From: Gautieria morchelliformis
Lineage: Eukaryota; Basidiomycota; Agaricomycetes; Gomphales; Gomphaceae
Assembly (NCBI GenBank): GCA_015179125.1
Contig: WHVA01000563.1
Span: forward strand, 1-64,000
Direction of reading: 5' to 3'
DNA: 64,000 nt
The position numbers and the translations under genes are program-made. Under the pieces are notes generated by a model. It made no database searches. It was not told where the DNA came from and saw only the letters and a list, made by a program, of their open reading frames with translations. This document shows, piece after piece, positions 21,241 to 34,719 of this stretch. Each line of letters begins with the position of its first letter. Position 1 is the first letter of the stretch.

Positions 21241-21360
21241 AGTTGCTTAGTAATACGAACTGTAAGGAGAGGATAGTGCTGACTCGGCGATTGGTCACTC
21301 AGATTCACAACAGTTGTGCAGTATGTCATATGGATGTCCTTGCTGTATAACCGTTATGTG

Positions 21361-21430
21361 TCACAGATAGCCTTGATAATAATGCAGAGAACATTGCTGT
21401 CGAGGGTATTGATTGTCTGTGGCGACATTG
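21361..21430 (-). pseudogene. F-box-like gene N-terminal fragment
   Basis: The minus strand reads QTINTLDSNVLCIIIKAI, matching the start of the gene at 9997 (QTINTLDSDVLCIIIDAI). It is fused in frame to the retroelement fragment to its right. The matching promoter piece lies at 22133-22275. Confidence 0.75.
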
Positions 21431-21434
21431 GGCA

Positions 21435-22128
21435 TTCTGCGGGGATTTCTGTGCAATCCTTCCTTAGTTGGGGCCAGTTGTAGTGTACGCGCAGTTCGAG
21501 GGTGAGGATATCTCTTGCCCAGTGTCCTATGTTTCTGTGTACCTCCAGTGCTTTCGCTCGACCTTCGTTTCGCGAAAGTACTTCTACTGGGTGAGCTACT
21601 CCTGATCTCAACCTCCAAAGCTTGTTGTCTTTGACAAAGTATTCTGCGGCTCAGCGCTTGATTGTCTCTCGTTCTCTTTCCAATGCGTCCCCTGGTAACG
21701 ATAACATTAGGATCCAATTGAGTATTGCGGTGGTCCCTGGGTCCTCTTCAAACCTGGACATCAGGTCTCCGTGCTGGTTGTTCGGTGCTAGTATAGCGCA
21801 CGGTACCCTTTGTACTGAGTATAGGTCGTTGATGATGCCTCGTTCGTGTTCCCACCCTGGGTCTATCGGTTCCTTCTCTGGTGGTCCACGGGCTAGACTT
21901 AGCATGATAGGCCGTCCGCTGGGTTGTTCTTTCCATCCTGGTGTATGAAGTCCATGATGTCGTGTGCTAGGATTGCTTCCTTGTATCGAGCGTGGGTCGG
22001 GGGGAGGGACTTGTTAGAAAGTAGGTCCTTAACAGCTTGACAGTCCGTTTTCAGAATGATTTGATGTCCCCAGACAAACTTGTGGAACTTATCCAGTGCC
22101 CATTTCACCGCTTTCAGTTCTAGTTCAT
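21435..22128 (-). pseudogene. Ty3/gypsy RNase H and integrase zinc-binding fragment
   Basis: From 22108 the minus strand reads MKWALDKFHKFVWGHQI, LKTDCQAVKDLL, and FIHQDGKNNPADGLSC, the second half of a gypsy RNase H. In a second frame (about 21600-21440) HRNIGHWARD and HYNWPQLRKDC match the integrase H2C2 zinc region and its helix. There are at least one stop and a frameshift. It occupies the position of the start codon in a duplicated F-box gene. Confidence 0.8.
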
Positions 22129-22132
22129 GTGC

Positions 22133-22275
22133 ACTGTTTAGGCGCTCATAGGGAGACTGTCACTGCCGTACCATTCCAGGAACAATCCATGAATTTCTTA
22201 TACCCTGTCAGTCTGTTACTCTCTTTGCACTGCTATCTTTTTTCTACAGTTTTCCAAAAGCGCTACTGCGTCTTA
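22133..22275 (-). pseudogene. Duplicated F-box gene promoter region
   Basis: Matches 10013-10160 (the 5' flank of the F-box-like gene) over tttaggcgctcat, cttataccctgtcagtctgtt and tttgcactgctatctt. It is separated from its gene by the retroelement fragment 21435-22128. Confidence 0.7.
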
Positions 22276-22289
22276 CCTACATGATCTTT

Positions 22290-22612
22290 TGTTGATGTAA
22301 GCATGGAGATAGGGGTGTAAGCTGTGAATGCAGGGTCGGATCGGGATGGTAAGAGACATAGGAGAGACGTTGACGTTTGATGACCGGTCTCGGTCATCAA
22401 TGACTGAGACCTTATATATACTGTACACGTAGTTACTAGCCCCTCAGTGAACAGGTCGTTCACTGAGGTGCGTACCCTCTTGTTCACCCGCATGTAAGAT
22501 TACTCATTGTGCTTCAGTCGTTGTCTATTTAGGTACAGTAGTAATATATACTTAGTGAACGACCTGTTCACTGAGTCGTTGTCTATTTAGCCTACTGCGC
22601 ATAACCACTACA
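22290..22612 (+). repeat. Copia 5' LTR (TGTTGATG...CACTACA)
   Basis: The 323-bp segment starts TGTTGATG and ends CACTACA immediately before the primer-site-like GGTTATGGGC at 22613. Inside are a TATA-like tatatatactg (about 22413) and two inverted copies of a near-palindrome CAGTGAACAGGTCGTTCACTG (22445 and 22555). The left end is a judgement. Confidence 0.6.
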
Positions 22613-22622
22613 GGTTATGGGC
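22613..22622 (+). other. Copia primer binding site (anticodon-loop type)
   Basis: GGTTATGGGC follows the LTR end directly. It matches the minus-strand site at 20607-20619 and the anticodon arm of initiator tRNA-Met. Confidence 0.6.
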
Positions 22623-23275
22623 ACCACAGAGCCCAATATGCAGAATGCGAACTCCAAGACATTTGCGGTACCTAAATTAGCACACGACAGTACCAATTGG
22701 GTCACATGGAAGAGCCAGACGTTGGCCACGCTGGCATCCACCCATGGTGCCTAACGGCACTTGGATGGGACCGCTCGAGTGCCCCCTCCGATCCCTACAT
22801 ACCCCAGTGGTCATGTACTCACAGATAAGGAGGAGGAGGACTTGGAGGAGCTGGAGAAGCGATGGGATGATTATCATCAGTGTGAGGCGACCATTAAAGT
22901 GCAGATTTTTACCACAGTGCCAGACAGCGTACTGATCGAGATCTGGAACCTGGATACTGCGAAATCAGTATGGGAGGCTGTTTGTACAAAGCATGAAGTG
23001 AAGGCACTCACTGTTAAAGTCAACATGCTGCATCGAATGTATGAGCTGAAGTGCGAGGACAATGCAAATATCCGCATGCACCTGGAAACTCTCATGAAGA
23101 TGCATGAGCAGCTTGCAGGTATGAACGCTGCACTCACTGATGAAGACTTGGTCACCATCATCCTTGGATCACTCCCTAAATCCTATCGACCACTCATTAA
23201 TGTGATCACCATGTCCGCATCACATGCCAAGGTGAGACTGGAGCAGGATCAGGTTGTGGAGACGCTGATAGACTA
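22618..23275 (+). pseudogene. Ty1/copia Gag (UBN2) fragment
   Basis: The frame from 22618 reads MGTTEPNMQNANSKTFAVPK then NWVTWKSQTLATLA, with a stop and frameshift near 22755. It then continues in an open frame 22761-23276: ELEKRWDDYHQ, AKSVWEAVCTKHE, LHRMYELKCEDNANI, LVTIILGSLPKSYRP. This is the standard copia Gag layout. A stop at 23274 and a switch to F-box-like sequence at about 23296 end it before the zinc knuckle. Confidence 0.82.
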
Positions 23276-23295
23276 GTTCAAGTGCCTGGCTATCG

Positions 23296-23400
23296 ATGTC
23301 CCAGATAGAACCATACGCTGCAAGCCGTGGATACTGTTGTTACCACTATCCTTGGTATCGAAGGGACTGCGTTCAGAGTGCATCCCGCATACACTCTAAT
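23296..23400 (+). pseudogene. F-box-like gene fragment
   Basis: The plus strand reads PYAASRGYCCYHYPWYRRDC, near-identical to PYAASRGNCCCHYPWYRSDC of the F-box-like gene at 9997-9782. It is a third partial copy, directly after the copia Gag fragment. Confidence 0.75.
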
Positions 23401-24559
23401 CCCTTCGCTAACCTCTCTGAGCGAGCACTACAATGCTCACATGTCAATGCCCTCAAGGCATTGATCCCAGACCTCAACCTTTGAGCTGAACACTTACCTC
23501 ATGGAGCTCTCGATCTGGGGGAAGGATATCTACTGCTTAGAGCTCGGGAATGAAGCTTGCACCATATTGATGGGCTGCAGGGGCAGGTAATTACTAATTA
23601 TATCTGGCAAGCTGAGGAGGCACTAGGCAACAATGTCCCTGAAAACTGGCGTGTCAAACTTTTTAGATTAAAATATTAATTAGTGCCTTCCTTTTATCAA
23701 ATAAAATCTGTTGCTTAGTGGTTGAAACCACTATGTTCGCCTCCCTTCTGTGTGCAGCCAGTGCATGGACATGTCTGGCTATGTAGACACCTTTGCCCTT
23801 ATGCCATTGCCATGCAATTTCATGGCTGGCAGTGATCTGGGAGACTCCTTTCAGATGAAGAGTGGCAAAGCCGGAAAGAATGAAGAGTTGGTTCAGGCAG
23901 GAAGTGGTAACATCTTGCTGTTCTCTCTCAGATCTTCTTTGATCTGCTTTTGCAGGGCATCCCCGCCCTTTACCTGATTTTCTGGTCCACAGACTGTCTC
24001 TTCAAGTTCATCTTCCCAATCTTCCACCTGTATTGCACCATCATCTGTATCAGCTGAGAATCATGACTCATACTCTCCCGCATTAATTCATTTCTAAGTC
24101 TTTATCATCTCCTGCACCCTTGGCACCACTTCCTGATGTCATTTCAGCCTCTGATGCAACTGGATCTGACACGATGGTGGAGGATTGATGACACGGAATC
24201 ACTGTCACTCCATCAACCATGGTTGGTGAGGACACTCATTGCTGACATTGGTGGTTCAGATGCAGGTGTGAGGCAATAGCCACCATCATGAACCCAATGT
24301 GTGTGAGTGCAGTCTGGTTCCTGTTGGCCTTTCTTTGCATAGGCACTGAGTACAAGCTGACTTGCTCATTACATCCACTAGGTGCAAGTCACTGTTTGTT
24401 TACTATTCTTTGATTCTGCACAACAATACTAATAGCCTCGCGTCCCTCACTATGCCGGGTAGCTATAGTTGAGTGCAAAGGGTGGCATAGTACATGTGGT
24501 AAAATAAAATATTGGCAGTTTTCCAAGACTGCCCACTGTGTCACAAAGAACAAAAATTA
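23401..24559. other. Unassigned stretch
   Basis: Some short open frames exist, none with recognisable motifs. The words in 23720-24200 look like degraded coding sequence rich in Ser/Pro, possibly the Gag-integrase spacer of a copia element, but I cannot support it. Confidence 0.4.
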
Positions 24560-27929
<3,370 letters not shown>

Positions 27930-27930
<1 letters not shown>

Positions 27931-28680
27931 AATTCGTCGTCTGGCGTACTACCTCACCTAAGTTATACACCAGGCGACCTTCGATGGTTTCCCCTTTAGG
28001 CCCAACGAAATGGATTCGTTCGGTGGAGTAGCGAACGCCATCAAGTTCCTCGAATCCCCAGACCTGTGCTACAAATCAGACTACATAGGACATCAAATAG
28101 AACACGATTGCACACCTGCTCCAGAACCCACGTAGTCTTTGTCTTGGCCGTATCGCTCCGGACTGTCATCTGGAGCACACCATCCTCCTCAGCCTCAGCT
28201 TCGTGGCAATTGCCTTTCATGTATTCATGTGTGAGCTCTGACCGCTTCACACGTTTGCTTCTCCGGACTGAGTAAGACCACAGATTAAGCTCATCCTGAC
28301 AATGTTACATGTGCACAAGTCATACCACTCACCAATGTAACCAAAAAGGTCGTCTTTCTCGTGCTGCTCGGAATCATCGAGTATACGGCACTCGACAGAC
28401 TTTAGACCACCAGGAAGAATGCTCTCGACATCGATGTGCTCCATCCCACTCTCGTCCGTATATTGTTTGATCTCCTGAGTAATCGGAGACAAGCCAATGG
28501 CTTTACGAGTGAGCCAGCCTACGCCCTGAAGCGCCAGGACCCTATCCAGAGGGTCGCCGAGTGTCTTGTTCTGTAGAACGCTGACAGATCAGTCTTTGAC
28601 CTCCATGTTCCACACGAGACGCACTATAGTCCAAGTACCACTCAGATTTTTCGTCGTAATGTGCACAGGGGAGGCCATGA
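27930..28680 (-). CDS. Calycin/lipocalin-like small protein
   Basis: The start is near 28679 (MASPVHITTKNLSG). Later exons read ALQGVGWLTRKAIGL, ITQEIKQYTDESGMEHIDVE, SILPGGLKSVECRILDD, then TVRSDTAKTKTTWVLEQ and VWGFEELDGVRYSTERIHFV followed by GPKGETIEGRLVYN. Small Agaricomycete proteins of this layout adopt a calycin-like beta-barrel that binds small ligands; the name is by family resemblance and no function is known. At least three introns are needed (one donor after DLFGYI near 28330, one after TTWVLEQ near 28120). The first exon join did not resolve in frame, so early pseudogenisation is possible. Confidence 0.55.
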
Positions 28681-29004
28681 TTGCCACGATGAAGTTAACG
28701 CCAAGTGATGTGAGCGCTGCGTGTAAAATGGTGACCGGCTGGAGAGGAATCTAATTATAACACGAGGAGAATTGCCGAAGCCAACGTTGACACAGGAAAT
28801 ACGCGTCGAGCACATCCTCAGCGAACGTTGCTTTTATTATTCTTCTTGACTTGGCTGTTGGCATGGCCATAGGCATACCTTCGTATCAGGCGCCTAACAT
28901 TTGCAACTGGCGTCCAACGTCCAATGAGACGGTACCCCTAAAGGTGCCAAGCATACACTAATACAACATACTTATCTCAAGCCGGAAATACTGCGAATAA
29001 CAAC
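28681..29004. other. Short intergenic, nothing recognised
   Basis: Spacer between the calycin-like gene start and the 3' end of the Ser/His-rich gene. No feature seen. Confidence 0.45.
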
Positions 29005-30549
29005 TTAAGCCAGACTTAAACTGCTGACGGCCTCTTCAGCGCCATCGACACATTTTCGGCTTTTATCGCGTTCGCCGTCATAGCCGCCACGGAGCGATGC
29101 GAGCGGGGGAAGCCGTGCAATGGACCGCATGGTGGGACTAGAAGTGCCTTTGAGGATCGGCGACTGGCCGGGAAATGATGTGGGTCGCATCACTGGGGAC
29201 GAGGTGGGCCGGAGAACGGGGGAGGATGTGACTGAGCGTGCAGAACGAGGAATGGGGATAGAAATGGGCGAGGCAGACGGATGCGAATGTGAGCTGGAGC
29301 CGGATCGGGAGCTGTGATGGGAATGGGAATGGGAATGCGAGTGCTGATGTGAATGTGAATGCGAGTGCGACTGATGTGGATGGGAGTGGCTATGGTGAGC
29401 ATGTGGATGCAGGGTGTTCACCGACGGGGAAACAGCTCGACGCTTGGCTGCTGTTGGATACGGGTCATACCGGTCGTCGACTGCAGGATATATAAGCCGC
29501 AGCCAATGAAGATTTATGTAAACAACTTACACTTTCGCTTGTTTGACCGAACAGCACTTGATGTCGGGGGTGGTGTTTGACGCCATTGTGGTTGCGTGGG
29601 TGAACTGATTGCTGAATGAGCCGAAGGCTAGAATTGGGTATGAGATATGTGCTCGGCAGACGGGAAGTAAAGGACTTGCCATATCCACATCCATCATGAA
29701 TCCACCTGCAAGACTCGTGTCGATCGTCATGGCTTGATCCTCGCCCGAGCCTGACGGAGTCACGTTCACGCTATGGACACTGCCTGCGCCATGTGCGCCT
29801 TCGCCGTCTTCGCTCGCACTTTCATAGGCTTGATCCAGATCATCATCATCACCGCCGACTTCCTCCGGATAGCGTCCGCGATCAGACCAGGCGCGCTGTG
29901 CGCGAGGGACATGTTTGCCTGGTGGGAATCCATTGTAAGAGTAAGAGGCAATGAGACGCTGGAATTGTGCTTCGGACTTGAGTTCAGATTCGATAGGCGA
30001 AGTTAGTTCGCGCAAATCAAGTAGACGAGCAGGTTTAGGCGGATGTGCGACACGGCCTGTGTTTAGCCGTGCCGGGGGCTCGAGAGAATCGGCGCTGAGG
30101 GAGGATGACGCGGGCCCGGCAGGCCGGGACGTCGATGGAGTTTCTGTGGTCCCACTGGAACTTGACGAAGCATTACAATTAGTGAACAGCACAGACTGTG
30201 TCTCCGACGGTGTTTCCGGAGAGCTGTCATCGGCCATCTTAGAGTCCAAGCTGGGGATCTGCCGAGGGGTGAACGAAATTGCAAGAGGGCTGCCCGTCTT
30301 GCCCTCACCAAGAGCGGCAGTAATAGGATTGGCTGCGAGAAGACTGGAGCGCCGCAGACGACGAAACAGACCATCGTCGAGAGCTACAGCAGACGATGGG
30401 CATGGAGGCGTCGAGGAGGATGTAGGAAACAGAGCAAAGTCGGAGAGCGAAGTAGGCAAGGATGGCCGCTCCTCGTTGGCGTTTGTATCGAGCATCTCGT
30501 GGTCGATGGGGGTGGGAGAGGAGACGAAACCGAAGGAATTGACGGGCAT
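29005..30549 (-). CDS. Conserved Ser/Pro-rich protein with His-Ser repeat
   Basis: Exon 1 (30549 to about 29670) starts MPVNSFGFVSSPTPIDHEM. It is rich in Ser, Thr and Pro, with a conserved-looking core DLRELTSPIESELKSEAQFQ, SYSYNGFPPGKHVPRAQRAW, and an acidic DDDDLDQAYESASEDGE. Exon 2 (about 29480-29005) starts DDRYDPYPTAAKRRAVSP, then a HSHSHPHQSHSHSHSHQHSH tract and a Ser/Pro-rich tail ending SSLSLA. The intron removes 29490-29670, with an acceptor after tatcctgcag; the exact donor is not settled (a gcaagt site or a gtctgc site). I know similar proteins only as uncharacterised basidiomycete proteins; low complexity and basic patches suit a nuclear regulator, but this is inference. Confidence 0.6.
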
Positions 30550-30844
30550 GCTTCCACCATTGCTGTCGGCAGTTACCGCGGTCTGAACGGGCGCCTATGT
30601 CTAGATCTCCGCTATCTTCAGATTCCTGGATTTGGGCCAACCCTGCAATCCAATGCAGTCAGCGTCACGTGACTGCATTTACTATCGCAGACGCGCCTGT
30701 CTTCCTGCCAATGATAAGTATACTTAGTCCATTTCAATCATTGCAGGTTCACCAAAAAGTGGTTAGCAGCGGGCAATGCTACGTGGCTGCTTTCTAAAGA
30801 TAGAAGACAGTGCTTATATATGAGTCCACGAACATGTCTAACGC
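30550..30844. promoter_or_regulatory. Divergent intergenic region
   Basis: The 295 bp between the start codons of the Ser/His-rich gene (-) and the methyltransferase (+) must hold both promoters. No clear TATA box is seen near either start. Confidence 0.45.
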
Positions 30845-31979
30845 ATGGCCACATACCCCACCCTGCCCCTTGATCCATCGCTCTACCACTTGGATGAGGA
30901 CCAGCTCGCGTTTTTTAAGATTCAAACTGGCATCCAAGATGAACATGAGCTTCGAAATCACATCCTGGAGGTCCAGGCAGAAGCCTATGCTGTATGTCAG
31001 CCATACTTCAAGCTAATTTCAGCTGATTCGGAATAATACTATTCCAGGTGCATCCATACCCCTGTATCCGGCGTCTAGGATTCACTCAGTGCGTGAGTTC
31101 ATGAACTCAGCTTAGGTTGTCTTATTCATCTCAGCCGTTGCCCCTCCCATCAGTTTCAAGATATCGAAATGTAAAGCTTACGATGCCGTCCTCAGGCTAG
31201 GTCGGGAACGACAGGGCGCACTCCTACTCGACCTAGGTTGTTGCTGTACGTTTCATGGTTTACTTGCCAAGAAAGGTCATTAAATTTGTTGGTAGTTGGA
31301 AATGATACACGCAAAGTTATATCTGACGGATTTCCACGTGAAAACGTTATTGCGTCTGACCTCCATCCGGGTACTATTAATCTCATATCAACGGTCTTTC
31401 TGCGGTGCTCATGCATCAATAGAATTTTGGGCCCTCGGCCATAGGCTTTTTAAGACGTCCCCAGAGACTTTTCCGATATGTTTTCTGCCTGGCGACATTT
31501 TCGACCCATCTTTCCTTTCCCCTGATGCGTACCCGGCGACATCCTCCCCGTCGCCCCCAAGTCCTCCGCCGCTTCTTGCTAAGCTCACGTCGCTCACACC
31601 GATTCAGCACCACCTTTCCGTCATTCACACGGGTTCATTCTTCCATCTCTTCTCCGAGACCAAACAAATTGAATTAGCACACCTTCTGGCGACACTCCTC
31701 TCCCCTTTGCCGGGATCGATAATCCTTGGCTCCCATACAGGTCTTCCTGACACAGAGGAATACAAAGCTGGTGGTGTGTTGCGCGTGTCGGAAACGAGGA
31801 TGTTTGCCCACTCTCCAACGAGCTGGAATAACTTATGGGTAGGCGGTGATAGGGCATTTAGGCCTGAGGACGTGATCACTCGAGCAGAGGTGACAGAGTG
31901 GAAGGCTCTCACTCAGAGAGGCTCCGGTACGAAGCAAGGTATAGTTTTATTGCTTGATTGGAGCGTGACGAGGGTTTAA
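30845..31979 (+). CDS. Small SAM-dependent methyltransferase
   Basis: The start MATYPTLPLDPSLYHLDEDQ is followed by FFKIQTGIQDEHELRNHI. After short introns (31011-31047, 31083-31128, 31239-31290, 31371-31422 approximately) come HPYPCIRRLGFT, LRLGRERQGALLLDLGCC (SAM motif I, completed by FGNDTRKV after an intron), ASDLHP (acidic motif II region), then EFWALGHRLFKTSPETFP, FLPGDIFDPSFLS and SVIHTGSFFHLFSE. The C-terminus ends LLDWSVTRV at 31977. This is the layout of fungal methyltransferases related to those in meroterpenoid clusters, but it is common outside clusters in Agaricomycetes; the substrate is unknown. The join after GFT near 31083 did not resolve in frame. A partial duplicate of its last codons lies at 31985-32125. 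Confidence 0.72.
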
Positions 31980-32130
31980 AAGCCTTGGTGATGATGGGGG
32001 TATTTAAGCCTGGGGATGTGATCACTCGAGCAGAGGTGACGAAGTGGAAGGCTTTCGCTCAGAGATATAGGCTCCGGTCCGAATCATAATATAGTTCTCT
32101 TGCTTGATTGGTGACAAGAGATTAAAGGTC
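31980..32130 (+). repeat. Tandem duplicate of the methyltransferase 3' end
   Basis: The words gatcactcgagcagaggtgac, aagtggaaggct and ctcagaga recur in the same order as in 31874-31975. The block is a degenerate tandem duplication of the last ~110 bp of the gene plus some 3' flank. Confidence 0.75.
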
Positions 32131-32194
32131 TTGGTAGTGGTCAAGGTCGAAGTAGTTTCATTCTTTTGGTGGTGTGTAATTGCGTTGCAGGCGC

Positions 32195-32560
32195 TGTGAA
32201 AAGGATGAAATTCTCAATTTGGAAATACACCATGAAAACACATTCTTTACTTTTAGTACACACATGGTTCTCAAAATTGCCCATACATGTCTAAAACTTT
32301 TTGTTCCATGTATGTATTAGAGTGCTTTGGAAAACTTTATGTTTTCTGGAATGTTCTAGACACTAGGAGACATGAAGGTCTGCATGTTGCCTGGTCTCTA
32401 GAACATTCCAGAAAACATAAAGTTTTCCAAAACACTCTAATACACACATGGAACAAAAAGTTTTAGACATGTATGGGCAATTTTGAGAACCATGTACTAA
32501 ATGTAAAGAATGTGTTTTCATCATGTATTTCCAAATTGGGAATTTCATCCTTTTCACAGT
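32195..32560. mobile_element. Giant hairpin / foldback element
   Basis: Arms of about 165 bp (32195-32361 and 32398-32560) are near-perfect inverted copies around a 36-bp loop. The outer ends are CTGTGAAAAGGATG and CATCCTTTTCACAG; the inner ends are CTGGAATGTTCTAGA and its complement. There is no open frame. It resembles a foldback MITE; transcription through it would give a double-stranded RNA. Confidence 0.85.
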
Positions 32561-32619
32561 GAGCTAGGTGCATCAGACTGTCAGAAATGTGGTTTCTTAT
32601 CCACTGTCATGCTCAATTC

Positions 32620-33042
32620 AATTGCTTCCAGGTACACATTGGAGGCATAGAAAGATTTTCTGGTCTGCAAGACTATTAAAAAAACCAAACTGCAAAAAAC
32701 TGCAAGGAAACACATAGGAAAAGTCAACCCTCCTTCACACTCTGAAAAAAATTGTTTTGTTTTCAAGATCTTTTGGGATCTTTCCAGTTCTGACCCCCAC
32801 TCCAACTTCCACTCGATCTGCTTCCATTTTGGCTTCTGCTTCCAGAAGCACTTCCACCAACTCTGCTTGCTTCTGTCAAGGGAACCCCCTTCCAAGACCA
32901 CTTCCAATCTTGGCCCCGGTCACCTTCAGAGCCCACCCTGAGCCACCAACCCATCCTTACATCCATCTCAGTCCCAAGACCAAGATTCTGAACTGTCAGC
33001 ATTGGCACCCATTCCAGAATGGAGTCAGGGTCAGTATGCAAC
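32620..33042. repeat. Degenerate repeat, related copy at 42300-42720
   Basis: Shares ggaggcat.gaaa.attttctggtct, the run of aaaaa.c and ctgcaaggaaacac..aggaaaagtcaa with 42310-42520. The right part holds TTCCA-type repeats like those in LTR family A. No gene. Confidence 0.55.
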
Positions 33043-33440
33043 TGTCAGGGGATGCCTCCTTTCCAGTTCTGACTTTTCCAGCTCCAACCCTGGCCCAAGT
33101 TCTGCTTTCATTTCTGCTTCTGCTTCCAGGAGCACTTCTGCCAACTCTGCTCACTTCTCTGCCTCTGCTCCACTTCCACACTTCCACTTTCAGAACCATG
33201 TCAGAAGTGAAACAGCTTGCATAGGATGTGGCATCTAGGGTCAGTCAAAGGTTGGGGAGGGTAGGGCTGGGCAGGGTCGGTGGCGAGTGCTGAGCAATAG
33301 CCCTGGCTGCAGTCCAGCATAGTATAATACAGGCTTGCTGGCAGTGGGGATCCTTAGACTGTTCTCTTCAGATTCACCCTCTGTCGTGTGAGATCCCCTC
33401 TTATTGCATATTTCCTTATTTATGTATACACATTGGATTT
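33043..33440 (+). repeat. Diverged LTR family A copy
   Basis: Begins TGTCAGGGGATGCC and keeps the landmarks of the 118-595 LTR: the TTCC-rich block, gaaacagcttgcata, tagtataatacaggcttgctgg, ccttagact and tggatttcccc. The 3' end is lost or duplicated near 33440-33480 (gattccctcttattgcatatttc occurs twice). It is an older or distinct subfamily. Confidence 0.75.
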
Positions 33441-33479
33441 CCCCTTTGTCAGATTCCCTCTTATTGCATATTTCATTAT

Positions 33480-34235
33480 TTATGTGTGAGAAGCTCGCGT
33501 GTACAACTCATGTACACACATTATAACTGATCATAACAATACTATGTAGGTTAGACCTCCTTTACCCGAGGAAGTCAGCAATGCAATGATGTTCAACATT
33601 ATGCCCACGACACACCAACCTTACCATCTCCAGACACTATCTGCATGCAATTGCACAAACCCTCTTTTGAGGGACCTCGAAGTTCTGGAGTATGACCTGG
33701 TAACCCTACCATTGCCAGTGGAGGGAATCCACCACATTTCAAATCATATTGAGTGTGTGAGGACACACCTTCTCCAAGTGTTTGAAGCATAGGGGATGAC
33801 AAGACAATCAAATAAGGAAGATGAGGTCACACGTGAAGATGTAACAGAGCAGGTGATATTGAAGATTTGGCAATCCTGATGTGTACTATAGGCAGCGATT
33901 AATAGTCTTACTTTTATTTGTAACAGTCTGTCAGGCAAACCTGATTACCCCCTGGGAACACTATTGCAGTGAATTGGTCATAGGGAATTAGAATACTAAG
34001 AAATAGGGAAAGAAAGGTACTGACATTGCATGTGTATACTCCAGGTAAAAGCTAATACCCCTCTAGTCTTCAGACACAATGAGCACCCATTCATGTGCGA
34101 GGAGAGAAGAGCAAAAAGATGAACACTTACCGTTGTGTGGCTACGTCACATGAGGCAGATTGTCACATGATAAGCAAACTGTGAAACAGATGCAAAGGAC
34201 TCAGCAGGGCAATAGCCAATGACATTTACTTAGTC
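33480..34235. other. Intergenic, nothing recognised
   Basis: Contains one 68-codon open frame at 33586-33792 without recognisable motifs. No further repeat or RNA gene seen. Confidence 0.4.
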
Positions 34236-34545
34236 TCAAAGGATAGCCAATGAAAGGAAGAGTAAGCATAGTCTCAGAATGTCACATGGGAGGAAAACAT
34301 GGAAGATACACTCAAAGCAATGCAAATTTTTACATGTCAATCACTGTAAGAACATCATGTGAGGCACATCATCACTTTGTAAGCAAACTGCACAAAACAG
34401 ATGCAAAGCAGACGGTGAGCTGATAGCCAATGACAGGAATAGTTAGTAACAATTGTCTCAAAGGATAGCCAATAACCATTGACTGACAACATCACATGGG
34501 ACCAAAACAGGGTAAAATATATGCAAAGCGCACCTATAGCCAATG
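34236..34545. repeat. Imperfect repeats around gatagccaatga and gtcacatggga
   Basis: The words tagccaatga, attgtctcaaaggatagcc, gtcacatgggagg and aaaatatatgcaaagc recur at 34215-34330 and 34430-34545, and again right of the LINE at 41870-41985. They are pre-insertion DNA flanking the LINE, perhaps an internally repeated element. Confidence 0.65.
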
Positions 34546-34719
34546 ACATGAAGGGGGGAGCGCTCTTAACCAGAGCCACCAACCACCAGCGAAATTCCTA
34601 CACCCCACCCAGGCTCCAGCACGGAAAATAACCAACAATCCTCAGTCGAGGGCTGCGAGGAACCGCGTCCAGCATCCAGCAACCGACATCCACCCCCTAC
34701 ACTCGAAAACCCGGGCTCA

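Noticed and set aside
32195..32560. Reading the long hairpin as a microRNA gene or a CRISPR-like array
   Set aside because: Arms are far too long for a microRNA precursor and there are no spaced repeats; a foldback element fits better.
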